The notes: generated by a model from the letters alone, not told the origin. DNA of 64,000 bases from Clostridiales bacterium (GCA_017551625.1 JAFZLF010000010.1:1-64000); one strand, 5' to 3'; counted from the stretch's first letter, positions 16,313-25,038 are shown. Numbers and translations are program-made.

Positions 16313-18439
16313 ATGAAGAAACGAAGGACGACAGTGATTTTCGTGCGGCATGCCCAGTCGCTCCAGCCCTATAAGGATGATCGGACGAGACCCTTGACGA
16401 GAGAAGGCCGTGAGGATCGGCAGGTCGTGCTGGACGTGCTCAAAGACCGGAAGGTCGACGTGTTCCTGAGTAGTCCGTATGTAAGAAGTGTGGACACGAT
16501 CCGCCCGGCGGCGGAGTATTTCGGCATGGAGATCCGGACCGATGAGCGGTTTCGCGAAAGACAGGCCGGGCCGGAGGCTTACTATTACAGAGACGCCCGA
16601 TGGGCGGATTTCTCATTTGCGGAAAAAGGCGGAGAGACGCTCCACAGCGTGCAGAATAGAAACATAAGGGCGCTTCATGATGTGCTCCGGGACTACGCAG
16701 GAAAGACGGTCGTGATCGGGACGCACGGGACGGCGCTCAGCACGATCCTCCATTATTTCGACGATACATTCGATGTGGAAAGTTTCCGCCGGATCGTGGA
16801 CTGGATGCCATATGTGGTAGAGATGGTTTTCGAAGGATATGACCTGATTGAAATGAAAGAACTGGAACATATCAAGAAAGCGCAGCAGTCCTACGACTTC
16901 AGAAAAATCACAGCGTGCGGGGAATTCTGCATCGGCTGCGGAAAGAAGAATGCCGGAGAGTGTCCCGGGTGTATCGAAGCAGACGGTGTCGTGCCGGAAT
17001 GGTCGGACTCCGGAAGGTGCCGGATCCATGCCTGCACGAGAGAACACGGCGTGCAGTTCTGCGGACTGTGCGCGCAATTTCCATGTGAGAAGATCCCTGA
17101 GTTGATTCCCTGGAATAAGCATGCCGTAGAGCATCTGGATCGTATGCGTGAGATGTGCATGGAGCAGCTCGGCAAGGAAGGCAGGGAGTGGATCGCCGAC
17201 ATGATCGACGATCCGGAGGTCCTGGCGGACCTGGCCATGAATTCCCCGAGCCTTGTGATCCGCAAAGCAGTGGTGGGGAAAGTGACCGATCCGGAGGTCC
17301 TGGCACATGTGGCTCTTCACGATGAGTCACGCCAGGTCAGGAGAGTCGCAGTAGGACGGATATCGGACGAGGAGGTACTCGCCGAGGTCGCGAGAACGGA
17401 TGACTACGATGTCATCCAGATCATGGCTGTGGACCGGATCACGGACAGAAATCTTCTTCTCCAAGTGGCGTTGGAGGATCCGTACGGGCACGGAGGTGGC
17501 TGTGCGGCCGAAGAACTAAGAGGCGATGAAGAGGCCCTGAAGAAGATCATGCTGGAAGGAAAAGCAGCGATGGCCAGGGCGAGTGCCTCGTATTACTCGC
17601 ATGATCAGGAGACGCTTGCCCTGGTGGCCTGCTGCGATGAGGATCCCTATCCGCGCCGGTGTGCGACGAAACGCCTGCTGGATCAGGAAGTCCTCTTCCG
17701 CATCTGGTCGCAGGATACAAGTCCGAGTGTCAGAGCCGTGGCAGCCAGACGGATCCTGGACAGCGAGCGATTATATAAAATTGCGATGGAGGATCCTGAC
17801 AGGGACGTGCGAATGGCGGCGGCCGGTGCGGTGAGAGACGAAGAAACGATGGCGCGTATCATCCTGTCGGAGCAGGATCCGTACACGCGCGCCGAAGCGG
17901 CGAAGAACATCACGGATCCGGACCTGGCGGCAGCGCTTTTCGAAAAAGAAAAGGATCATGAAGTGATGTATTACTTGAGAAAACTGGTCCTTCGCACGCC
18001 ACAGGGGCTGGATATGCTTGTGAAAAGTGAGGATTCGGGTTCTCGGGGCGAAGGTGTCAGTATGCTCGATGATCCGGAGAACCTCTACGAGATCGCGCTA
18101 ACAGATCGGGAAGATAGTGTGAAATGTCGGGCGCTTGCTCAGCTGGATTTGATGGGACGGCCGGATCTTCTGAAGAAACTGGTCAAAGAGTATAAGGATA
18201 TGGTGGATCAGCTCCACGTCGTGAACAGTTATATCCGCGAGCAGGAGGACCTTAAGGAGATCCTTCCCTATATCTCGGGGAAAGCACTGGCAGAGATGGT
18301 GGTCGAACGTCTGGAGGATAAGGAGCTTCTACGTAAGATCTGCCGGACGCATCCGGACCGATATGTGTGTCTTTATGCTGCGCTGAAGGTGGGAGATATG
18401 AAGCGGGCAAGGGAGCTCGGTTACGAAGAGAAGAAGTAA
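16313..18439 (+). CDS. Histidine phosphatase, DUF3795 and LRV/HEAT-like repeat fusion
   Basis: A 708-residue three-part protein. Residues 1-185 are a phosphoglycerate-mutase-type histidine phosphatase with FVRHAQS (catalytic His) and the second His in VIGTHGTALS. Residues about 198-268 are a Cys-rich DUF3795-like module (ACGEFCIGCGKK, GECPGC, CGLCAQFPCEKI). From about 295 to the end are many 22-25 residue repeats of the form DPEVLADLAM...S..VRKAV, like leucine-rich repeat variants (LRV) or HEAT repeats. The start at 16313 is preferred over 16298 because of GGGAGAAAGAGGA. The combination is unusual; the repeats suggest a protein-binding scaffold. The substrate is unknown. Confidence 0.85.
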   Translation: MKKRRTTVIFVRHAQSLQPYKDDRTRPLTREGREDRQVVLDVLKDRKVDVFLSSPYVRSVDTIRPAAEYFGMEIRTDERFRERQAGPEAYYYRDARWADFSFAEKGGETLHSVQNRNIRALHDVLRDYAGKTVVIGTHGTALSTILHYFDDTFDVESFRRIVDWMPYVVEMVFEGYDLIEMKELEHIKKAQQSYDFRKITACGEFCIGCGKKNAGECPGCIEADGVVPEWSDSGRCRIHACTREHGVQFCGLCAQFPCEKIPELIPWNKHAVEHLDRMREMCMEQLGKEGREWIADMIDDPEVLADLAMNSPSLVIRKAVVGKVTDPEVLAHVALHDESRQVRRVAVGRISDEEVLAEVARTDDYDVIQIMAVDRITDRNLLLQVALEDPYGHGGGCAAEELRGDEEALKKIMLEGKAAMARASASYYSHDQETLALVACCDEDPYPRRCATKRLLDQEVLFRIWSQDTSPSVRAVAARRILDSERLYKIAMEDPDRDVRMAAAGAVRDEETMARIILSEQDPYTRAEAAKNITDPDLAAALFEKEKDHEVMYYLRKLVLRTPQGLDMLVKSEDSGSRGEGVSMLDDPENLYEIALTDREDSVKCRALAQLDLMGRPDLLKKLVKEYKDMVDQLHVVNSYIREQEDLKEILPYISGKALAEMVVERLEDKELLRKICRTHPDRYVCLYAALKVGDMKRARELGYEEKK

Positions 18440-18471
18440 ATGAGACAATGAGGGAAAGGAGAGGTGTCACG

Positions 18472-19686
18472 ATGTATAGTGCCCGGATCATAGAAATCAG
18501 AAATCTGCGGAAGCATAAGTATGCCGACAGGCTGCAGTGCGCGAAGATCGACGGGTACAATATCATCGTCGGTGAGGATGTCCGGATCGGACAGCTCATG
18601 GCCTTCTTTCCAATCGGCGGACAGCTCTCCGAAGAATTCTGCAAAGAGAACCGTCTTCTCCGGGAAGTGGATGCAAAAGGGAGACGGACCGGCGGCGGGT
18701 ATATCCATCCGGTAAGAAGAAATATCGCCCCGCTCCGGCTACATGGCGAGGTCTCCGAAGGACTGCTCCTACCGCTGGAAGTACTTGCAAAGTACACGGA
18801 CATTTCGAAACTTAGGGAGGAAGAGAACATCTCCTGTATTAATGGTATAGAGATATGCCGGTTCTATGACTCCGGTGAGCTGGTGATCGATCAGGAGACG
18901 TGGGAGATCAAGAGATATATCGAACGCCGGCGGGATCGTCCATATACCATGTATGTTCCATGGGGTGTGGAAAGGATCGGTACAAGTGCTTTTGCCGGGA
19001 ACAGAAAGATCTCCCGGGTAATCATTCCCGGCTGTGTGGAAGGAGTGGGGCATGCCGCGTTCCGAAGCTGCGCATCGCTGGAAAGTGTGACACTTCAGCA
19101 AGGCGTGCGGGAGATCGCCGGCTCAGCCTTTGCAGAGTGCCCGCTTTTAAGACAAGTCTTCCTTCCGGAGAGCCTTCTGCGGATCGGTCCTTCTCCTTTT
19201 GAAGGAAGCGAAAACCTGGAGAGCCTCTCTATCCCGAAGAACGTGAAAGCGAACCTGGAATACTCCATTTTCGAGACGGTCACACGAGATGGCATCACCG
19301 TCGACAAAGAAAATCCGGACTATACATGGGAGGACGATGTTCTCCTAAATTCCGACAGGACGCGGCTCCTCTACTACCCGCGTAGACGGAAAGACACGAG
19401 CTATTTCATTCCTTGCTTTATCAGAAGTATAGGCAGTGCTGCTTTTTACAAGGTGAATCATCTGTGTGAAGTGGTCATCCCGAACGGCGTGACGGAGATC
19501 ATGAATAATACGTTCTGTGAGTGTGAGAATCTTAGTGTCGTGACGATTCCGAAAAGTGTGACGGAAATAGGAGATATGGCATTCTTCGCATGTCGGAAGC
19601 TCCTGAAGATCCGCGGCGTGAAGGGAAGCGAGGCCGAGCGCTTCGCAAAGAAGAGAAAAACTGCTTTCGAGGTGATAATGGAATAA
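18472..19686 (+). CDS. RNA-ligase-like OB domain fused to BspA-type leucine-rich repeats
   Basis: Residues 1-105 (MYSARIIEIRNLRKHKYADR, DGYNIIVGEDVRIGQLMAFF, then LRLHGEVSEGLLLPL) resemble the N-terminal OB-fold of DRB0094/Rnl5-type RNA ligases, but no nucleotidyltransferase domain (no KxDG motif) follows. Instead residues about 150-404 are BspA-like LRR_5 repeats (GVERIGTSAFAGNRKISRVII and repeats). No signal peptide, so it is probably cytosolic, unlike most BspA proteins. The ATG at 18472 has AAAGGAGAGGTG; upstream in-frame ATGs overlap the previous gene and lack such a site. Inferred role: nucleic acid or protein binding. Confidence 0.8.
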   Translation: MYSARIIEIRNLRKHKYADRLQCAKIDGYNIIVGEDVRIGQLMAFFPIGGQLSEEFCKENRLLREVDAKGRRTGGGYIHPVRRNIAPLRLHGEVSEGLLLPLEVLAKYTDISKLREEENISCINGIEICRFYDSGELVIDQETWEIKRYIERRRDRPYTMYVPWGVERIGTSAFAGNRKISRVIIPGCVEGVGHAAFRSCASLESVTLQQGVREIAGSAFAECPLLRQVFLPESLLRIGPSPFEGSENLESLSIPKNVKANLEYSIFETVTRDGITVDKENPDYTWEDDVLLNSDRTRLLYYPRRRKDTSYFIPCFIRSIGSAAFYKVNHLCEVVIPNGVTEIMNNTFCECENLSVVTIPKSVTEIGDMAFFACRKLLKIRGVKGSEAERFAKKRKTAFEVIME

Positions 19687-19707
19687 TCGAAGAAAGGGAG
19701 TACGAAA

Positions 19708-20481
19708 ATGAAAATAGCAGCATATCAGTTTGCGGTTTCCGCGGACATCGATGAAAATATCAGGAAGATCCTGTACGCCGTGCGGGAAGCGCGACTTCGC
19801 GGTGTGGATCTTCTGGTCTTTCCGGAGTGTGCCCTTACCGGTTATCCGCCGAGAGATATCCCGTCTTCGGCTGACGTCGATTCCGATGCGGTCGGGGAGG
19901 CCTGCCGGGCATTCGAGACCGTCGCAGATGACACGGGCGTGGCCTTTGTCGTAGGCATGATCGTGAAAGATAACGGGAAGATCTATAACCGCGCCGTGTG
20001 TTTCCGGCCGCATGAGGAGTGCGTCGTATACGATAAAAGAGCACTCTGGGGCTGGGACCGGGACAATTTCGAAAAAGGGGAAAAGGACGGGATCTTCGAG
20101 TATAAGGGTTTTCGGATCGGGATCCGGATCTGTTTCGAAGTGCGCTTCCCGGAGTACTTCCGCGAGCTTTACCGTGCGAAGACCGATCTCAATATCGTTC
20201 TCTTCTACGATGTGTCCGATGAGGATAACCCGGACCGGTACGATATGCTGAAAGGGCACCTGCAGACCCGGGCCGTGGAGAATGTCTGCACCACGATCTC
20301 GGCTAATTCGACCACGCCGTACCAGACGGCTCCGACAGCGGTTTTCGGGCGTTCCGGTCAGATCCTCGAGTCTTGTGAACGTGGTCAGGATGGCGGGATC
20401 GAATATGATCTCGAGAAGAAAGAATATGACTTCGGCGAGCGCGGGAGAAAAGAGATCTCGGATGAACTGATCCTCCTGTGA
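19708..20481 (+). CDS. Carbon-nitrogen hydrolase (nitrilase superfamily)
   Basis: A 257-residue nitrilase-superfamily amidohydrolase. The catalytic Glu-Lys-Cys triad is visible: Glu in LLVFPECALTGYP, Lys in VVYDKRALWGWD and Cys in IGIRICFEVRFPEYFREL. Family members cleave amides such as omega-amidic acids, N-carbamoyl amines or deaminated glutathione. The sequence does not tell which. Length is normal, the start ATG follows AAAGGGAG, and it lies 21 bp after the LRR gene. Confidence 0.88.
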   Translation: MKIAAYQFAVSADIDENIRKILYAVREARLRGVDLLVFPECALTGYPPRDIPSSADVDSDAVGEACRAFETVADDTGVAFVVGMIVKDNGKIYNRAVCFRPHEECVVYDKRALWGWDRDNFEKGEKDGIFEYKGFRIGIRICFEVRFPEYFRELYRAKTDLNIVLFYDVSDEDNPDRYDMLKGHLQTRAVENVCTTISANSTTPYQTAPTAVFGRSGQILESCERGQDGGIEYDLEKKEYDFGERGRKEISDELILL

Positions 20482-20516
20482 TGACATAACTGCAAGCACG
20501 AGACTTCAATCAGGCA

Positions 20517-20536
20517 TTTTCGCGAAAAGTTATAAT
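20517..20536 (+). promoter_or_regulatory. Candidate promoter of the AlkD gene with adjoining palindrome
   Basis: A perfect TATAAT (20531-20536) lies just after the 12-bp palindrome TTTTCGCGAAAA (20517-20528). The -35 element is not clear. The palindrome in the spacer is well placed for a repressor or activator. Confidence 0.5.
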
Positions 20537-20561
20537 AGAAGAAAAGGCAAGGAGCGCGACT

Positions 20562-21236
20562 ATGGAGAAGATACTTAGAAAAATGGCAGATCCGAAGTAT
20601 CAGGAGATGCAGAAGAAGATTATCCCGACGGTCGATCCGGAGTCGATCATCGGGGTACGCACACCCGAGCTTCGTGCGCTCGCCAAGGAGATGAGCAAAA
20701 GTAGCGAGGCAAGTGCTTTTGTCGCGGAATTACCACACAAATATTTCGACGAGAACCAGCTCCACGCTTTCATCCTGTCGGGCATGAAGGACTATGAAAC
20801 CTGCATCGCGGAGGTCGAGCGGTTCCTGCCTTATGTCGATAACTGGGCGACGTGTGACCAGATGTCGCCGAAGATCTTCCGTAAGCACAAGGCCGATCTC
20901 CTTAAGCACATCCAGGTGTGGCTCAAATCGGATCAGACCTACACGATCCGCTTCGGAGTCGGGATGCTGATGGAGCATTTTCTCGATGAGGATTTTGATC
21001 TCAAATATCCGAAGATGGTCGCGAAACTTTGCTCCGAGGAGTACTACGTAAACATGATGATCGCGTGGTATTTCGCGACGGCTCTGGCCAAGCAGTACGA
21101 GGCGGTCCTGCCGTTTATCGAAGAACGAAAACTCGCGACGTGGACACATAACAAGGCGATCCAGAAGGCGGTGGAGAGCTACCGCATCACGCCCGAGCAG
21201 AAGGAATACCTGAAGACGCTGAAAGTGAAGAAGTAA
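20562..21236 (+). CDS. AlkD-like DNA alkylation repair protein
   Basis: A 224-residue all-helical protein of the DNA alkylation repair (AlkD) family. Visible family landmarks are IIGVRTPELRALAKEM, PHKYFDENQLHAFIL, FLPYVDNWATCDQMSPK (with the conserved Trp and Asp of the active site) and MMIAWYFATALAKQ. AlkD proteins excise N3- and N7-alkylated bases using HEAT-like repeats without base flipping. It is transcribed from its own promoter and followed by a 207-bp gap. Confidence 0.92.
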   Translation: MEKILRKMADPKYQEMQKKIIPTVDPESIIGVRTPELRALAKEMSKSSEASAFVAELPHKYFDENQLHAFILSGMKDYETCIAEVERFLPYVDNWATCDQMSPKIFRKHKADLLKHIQVWLKSDQTYTIRFGVGMLMEHFLDEDFDLKYPKMVAKLCSEEYYVNMMIAWYFATALAKQYEAVLPFIEERKLATWTHNKAIQKAVESYRITPEQKEYLKTLKVKK

Positions 21237-21443
21237 ACCGACGCATCTTCATAGGCAAGAAGGATCGGGGTTCCGGCGCCGGCCGGCGAAAAAAGTGGAC
21301 CCGGCGTTTGGGGGTGGCCGGATCCGTTGGACAAGAAAAGAGGTATTGTGTTTTGAGGTTATTATGAAACCAGTAAGCTTATCAGCTTATGAGCTCATTA
21401 TGCTGCGTCAACCTTAAATGAACCTTAAAGTGAGGTGGAAAGT

Positions 21444-22769
21444 ATGAAAATCGAATCGTTGACTTGTCCGAACTGTGCCAAAACACTGAATCTTCAGGAT
21501 CTGAGTGAGGACGTGAAGTTTGCGAAGTGCCCGGCATGCGGAGCGCAGCTCCATATCGATTACGGGGAGGGCGCGGCTGCGGCGGCGACACCGGGTGCCT
21601 CAAAGGATCCGAGAACGGAGATCCGTGATGATGTGACCGGTCAGGTGCTGGCGCGGATGGTGATCCCGGAGGGGTGGGAAGCCAGAGGGCTCACGCTGAA
21701 CGTATACCAGGGGATCGATAAGCCTTTCCTCTCACAGGTCCTCGCAAAATCAAAGGACGGCAGTTCTACTGTGCTTCTTCGGACCGGCGAGATGTTTCTC
21801 GACGTGCTGGAGTCTTTTGATAAACTCATGGGCTCCGACCGGTTCGTGGACGGACAGATATCGAAGGCCCTTCCGATGGTGATGCGCCGCCAGCTTCCGT
21901 ATTCGAACTACCTCAATGCATTTACCGCGAGGTTTCTGCAGGGCGCGTCGATCGAGCCGGTGGCGAATGCGAAACTGCCGAGTGTGCTGGGGCTTCACCC
22001 GGAGATCGCAAAGAGGATGCTGTACTCGAAGTATGAGTTCCAGAAATCGTGGGATATGTCCTATCCGAACCCGATCGCGGAGCCGAATCTGATCTCGACG
22101 CGCGCGGAGTCGCTGCTGCGTAAATTCACCAGTAAAGAGAATATCTACATGGTGGGTATGGATCTGACTTCGATGGAGTGGGAGTCGAATATCACGCAGT
22201 ATGCGGCGGCCTACGGGATGGTCGGCATGATGGCCATGGCGAAGAAATGCCACGGACACTACGTGGCGTGGGGCAGCGAGAATATCTATGTCTGTACGAC
22301 GGATGCCGCGCACGAAGGAGAGGTCACGGCGGCCTTCATGCAGATGGTCTCGACCTTCAGTTTCGATGATTCGGTCTATCGAAGGAAGTTCGACAAGGCC
22401 ACGGAGTTTAACCGTGCGGAACTTATGAAGAACCAGGCGCTCCAGGCGCAAAATGCGGCGCTGCAGCAACAGCTCCGGATGAACCAGGCGAGACTTCAGC
22501 AGACGCTCGCGGATAACAGCCGGGCGATGAGCGATATGATCATGGACTCATGGAATAAGAAGATGGCGTCGGATTCCCGGATCAGCCAGGCCAGATCGGA
22601 GGCGATCATGGGCGTGAACACGTATGTGCGCACAGATGGGACGACGGTCCAGCACTCAGTCGTGGCGGATCATGTCTACCAGAACCAGTATGGCGACACG
22701 GTGGGCGTTTCCGGCCCGGCGATCGATCCGAGCTACATCCCGGATTGGACGGAGATTCCGAGGGGATAG
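21444..22769 (+). CDS. Zinc-ribbon protein with coiled coil, unknown function
   Basis: A 441-residue protein beginning with a zinc ribbon (LTCPNCAKTLN and KCPACGAQL), followed by an acidic/Ala-rich linker and a globular domain of about 230 residues with no recognised family (WEARGLTLNVYQGIDKPFLSQVLAK, NIYMVGMDLTSMEWES). Residues about 330-375 form a Gln-rich coiled coil. The C-terminus has TYVRTDGTTVQHSVVADHVYQNQYGD. No signal peptide. A GTG at 21435 is in frame, but the ATG at 21444 sits behind GTGAGGTGG and is preferred. The 207 bp ahead of it hold a GC-rich inverted-repeat-like stretch and short AGCTTAT repeats. Confidence 0.75.
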   Translation: MKIESLTCPNCAKTLNLQDLSEDVKFAKCPACGAQLHIDYGEGAAAAATPGASKDPRTEIRDDVTGQVLARMVIPEGWEARGLTLNVYQGIDKPFLSQVLAKSKDGSSTVLLRTGEMFLDVLESFDKLMGSDRFVDGQISKALPMVMRRQLPYSNYLNAFTARFLQGASIEPVANAKLPSVLGLHPEIAKRMLYSKYEFQKSWDMSYPNPIAEPNLISTRAESLLRKFTSKENIYMVGMDLTSMEWESNITQYAAAYGMVGMMAMAKKCHGHYVAWGSENIYVCTTDAAHEGEVTAAFMQMVSTFSFDDSVYRRKFDKATEFNRAELMKNQALQAQNAALQQQLRMNQARLQQTLADNSRAMSDMIMDSWNKKMASDSRISQARSEAIMGVNTYVRTDGTTVQHSVVADHVYQNQYGDTVGVSGPAIDPSYIPDWTEIPRG

Positions 22770-22807
22770 TGCTTCTTACGGGGAATCGGGCGAATCGGCG
22801 CGAAAGA

Positions 22808-22816
22808 TGATATAAT
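22808..22816 (+). promoter_or_regulatory. Extended -10 promoter of the 314-residue gene
   Basis: TGATATAAT (TG at 22808-22809, TATAAT at 22811-22816) is an extended -10 element 30 bp ahead of the ATG at 22846. No good -35 is visible. Confidence 0.5.
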
Positions 22817-22845
22817 GCAGGGGTAGGTTTTCGCGGAGGTGCAAG

Positions 22846-23790
22846 ATGGAGCGCACGACACAACTATTTACCGAATTTAACCAGAGACTGTCGAAAGTCT
22901 GCGAGGCGTTTGCTGACCAGGTCAGCTCGGCAGAGGGACCGACGGAAGGCGAGATGGCAGAGCATTTCAAGAACTTCCGGGGATATATTGAACAGGAGAC
23001 CGCTCCTTTCTGGAAAGAGAAGAAGTCCTACCTCGATGGCATGACCGGCGAGGAGTTCGTCGGGCAGCTCGATATGGAAGAGGCGCTCGCGGCATTCTCA
23101 GAGTCGGCGACGCTGATCGACGATGAGGCGACACCATATCCGCTGGTGGAACGGTTGAAGAGCTTCGGAGATCCGGCGTGTGAGAGACTTCTGAAGATGG
23201 TGCTCGATGCGAACTGGCAGCCGGAGGAAGGCGAGGATGAAAATGCTTTCTTCGTGAAGTTCCAGCCTTGCGTGGCGGCGATCCGGTTCTTCGGAGCCGC
23301 CGAGTATGAGCCGGCGATGGAGCCGGTACTGACGCGCTTCTGCAGTTTTACAAGTACGCAGGAATATATCGCGGACTCCGTGAAGGTCATGATGCTCGGA
23401 CTCGGCGAGAAGGGCGTCCCGATGCTCATCGATTTTATGCTTAAGCGTTCGGATGAGGAGATCACGGGACCGTATGAAGACATGATGATCATGCTCACAC
23501 AGGTCGGCATCAAGCATCCGGATAATGAGATCTATCAGGCGCTTCGCGCCGGTTTCCGCCGCATGAAGGCCAAGGTCATCGCGGTGATCTGCATCGGAGA
23601 TTATGGTGATCCGAGAGGTATCGCGCTTCTCAAAGGGTATCTCGACCGTACGGTACACACCATCGACCGTGAAACATTCTACGAGGCGCTCTCGGCGATC
23701 CGCCGGCTGGGTGGCGAGATCAACGATATCCAGGATCCGTTCCACGATTTCACGAAGCGGGTCCCAAAGAAGGATGACGGGAAGAAGTAA
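22846..23790 (+). CDS. Hypothetical HEAT-like helical protein
   Basis: A 314-residue, acidic, all-helical protein with no recognised domain. The centre has weak HEAT-like repeats (YPLVERLKSFGDPACERLLKM, VPMLIDFMLKR, ALLKGYLDRTV) and a Lys-rich C-terminus (RVPKKDDGKK). It lacks a signal peptide and known catalytic motifs. The ATG is preceded by GGAGGTGCAAG. It lies 11 bp upstream of hisA in the same transcript, but a role in histidine synthesis is not indicated by its sequence. Confidence 0.7.
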   Translation: MERTTQLFTEFNQRLSKVCEAFADQVSSAEGPTEGEMAEHFKNFRGYIEQETAPFWKEKKSYLDGMTGEEFVGQLDMEEALAAFSESATLIDDEATPYPLVERLKSFGDPACERLLKMVLDANWQPEEGEDENAFFVKFQPCVAAIRFFGAAEYEPAMEPVLTRFCSFTSTQEYIADSVKVMMLGLGEKGVPMLIDFMLKRSDEEITGPYEDMMIMLTQVGIKHPDNEIYQALRAGFRRMKAKVIAVICIGDYGDPRGIALLKGYLDRTVHTIDRETFYEALSAIRRLGGEINDIQDPFHDFTKRVPKKDDGKK

Positions 23791-23801
23791 GGAGACGTTC
23801 G

Positions 23802-24638
23802 ATGGAGTTTCGGCCGTGTATCGATATCCATAACGGGAAGGTCAAGCAGATCGTGGGCGGCACGCTCAGCGATTCGGGAGCGAAGGAGAACTTCGTGTCC
23901 GAGCGTGGCGCGGGTTATTTTGCCGAGTACTACCGGGATCTTGGGATCCGCGGCGGACATATCATCATGCTCAATAAGATCGGCACGCCGGAATATGAGG
24001 CGAGCCGGGCGGCGGCGCTCGAGGCGCTCTCTGCCTATCCCGGCGGGCTTCAGGTCGGCGGTGGCATCAACGCTGAGAACGCCGGTGATTTTGTCGCAGC
24101 GGGCGCGAGCCACGTCATCGTCACTTCCTATGTCTTCTCGGATGGGAAGATCAACTACGACAATCTTGCGGCACTGGTTCGCGCTGTGGGCCGCGAGCAC
24201 GTAGTGCTCGATCTGAGCTGCCGGAAAAAAGGCAGTGAATACTATATCGTGACGGACCGCTGGCAGAAGTTCACGAGAACGAAATTGACCGCGGCCCTTC
24301 TTTGCCGACTTGAGAAGTACTGTGATGAGTATCTGATCCACGCAGTCGACGTGGAAGGAAAGTCAGCCGGCCCGGATGAAGCGCTTTTCGAGGTGTTCAG
24401 TGCATATTTCGATGCAGCCGAAAAAAAGGGAAGGGAAGCACTCCCAGTGACCTATGCCGGTGGCATCCGGTATTATAAAGAGATCCGCATGTTACGGAAT
24501 ATATCTGGCGGGCGTATCAACGTCACGGTGGGCTCGGCGCTGGATCTGTTCGGTGGAAAACTATCGTGTGAGAAGATCCTGAAAATCGCAAATGCAAAAA
24601 TCAGAATTCGCGGCAATAAAAGCAGTGCTTTTGCATAA
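23802..24638 (+). CDS. hisA: HisA of the eukaryotic type (ProFAR isomerase)
   Basis: A 278-residue isomerase of histidine synthesis that converts ProFAR to PRFAR. The start MEFRPCIDIHNGKVKQIVGG and the segments LQVGGGINAENAGDF, VVLDLSCRKK, IHAVDVEGKSAGPD and VTYAGGIRYYKEI match the long HisA form of fungi and plants (HIS6 type) rather than the usual 240-residue bacterial HisA. Catalytic Asp residues are in CIDIH and AVDVEG. No other his gene lies nearby. It is the last gene of the run that starts near 22.8 kb. Its last codons contain AGTGCTTTT, which leads directly into the palindrome array. Confidence 0.88.
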   Translation: MEFRPCIDIHNGKVKQIVGGTLSDSGAKENFVSERGAGYFAEYYRDLGIRGGHIIMLNKIGTPEYEASRAAALEALSAYPGGLQVGGGINAENAGDFVAAGASHVIVTSYVFSDGKINYDNLAALVRAVGREHVVLDLSCRKKGSEYYIVTDRWQKFTRTKLTAALLCRLEKYCDEYLIHAVDVEGKSAGPDEALFEVFSAYFDAAEKKGREALPVTYAGGIRYYKEIRMLRNISGGRINVTVGSALDLFGGKLSCEKILKIANAKIRIRGNKSSAFA

Positions 24639-24904
24639 GATTTAGATAGGTGATTTCTTAGGTGCAACTTGTAGCAGTCTGTTTGCATAAAATGGTTTCA
24701 TCGAAGATTCTTATGCAACTTTTAGAGCACTCTTTTGCCTAAAGGAATCATGCGGCAGATTCTTATGCAAAGGCCGCATCTGATTTTGGGCATAAGAATG
24801 AGATATGTATTCTTCTTATGCCAAAACTCTGCCTAAATGATTGCATAAGAAAAGTGAAGACTGGATTCTTATGCAAGTGAATATTGGCATTCGGTCTAAA
24901 TGCC
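24631..24904. repeat. Array of five 36-43 bp palindromes with a 52-53 bp period
   Basis: The gap between hisA and tRNA-Gly holds five imperfect palindromes of the form TTGCATAAGAA...TTCTTATGCAA at 24631-24667, 24683-24718, 24735-24770, 24784-24826 and 24841-24876, and a small sixth one (GGCATT/AATGCC) at 24886-24904. Left arms start at 24631, 24683, 24735, 24788 and 24841. The loops and the stretches between units differ. There is no open reading frame in this stretch. It is not a CRISPR array, since the conserved parts are the arms only. Confidence 0.85.
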
Positions 24905-24911
24905 GGGCAAC

Positions 24912-24938
24912 AAAAAAGCTCCGATTCTTCGGAGCTTT
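24912..24938 (-). terminator. Terminator of tRNA-Gly
   Basis: On the minus strand AAAGCTCCGA and TCGGAGCTTTTTTG form a hairpin with a six-T tail just 3' of the tRNA. Confidence 0.85.
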
Positions 24939-24943
24939 CTACT

Positions 24944-25018
24944 TGGAGCGGGATACGAGATTCGAACTCGCGACTTTCACCTTGGCAAGGTGACACTCTA
25001 CCACTGAGTTAATCCCGC
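24944..25018 (-). tRNA. tRNA-Gly (anticodon GCC)
   Basis: The minus strand gives a complete cloverleaf of 75 nt: acceptor GCGGGAT pairing with ATCCCGC, D-arm, anticodon loop TTGCCAA (anticodon GCC), T-loop GTTCGAATC and an encoded CCA end. It has a consensus promoter and a terminator, so it is a single-gene unit. Confidence 0.96.
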
Positions 25019-25038
25019 GTCTAAAGTCAACATGTGAT

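Noticed and set aside
18367..18471. Upstream in-frame start codons of the OB-LRR gene
   Set aside because: They overlap the end of the previous gene and lack a ribosome binding site; the ATG at 18472 has AAAGGAGAGGTG.
19345..20499. Long minus-strand reading frame opposite the LRR and nitrilase genes
   Set aside because: It lies antisense to two genes with clear family motifs, has no ribosome binding site and shows no domain.
24631..24904. CRISPR array
   Set aside because: Units are about 36 bp with regular spacing, but only the palindromic arms are conserved, loops vary, the intervals are only 16-17 bp, and no cas gene is present.
24944..25018. tRNA as attachment site of an integrated element
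   Set aside because: No integrase, no direct repeat of the tRNA 3' end, and normal housekeeping genes on both sides.
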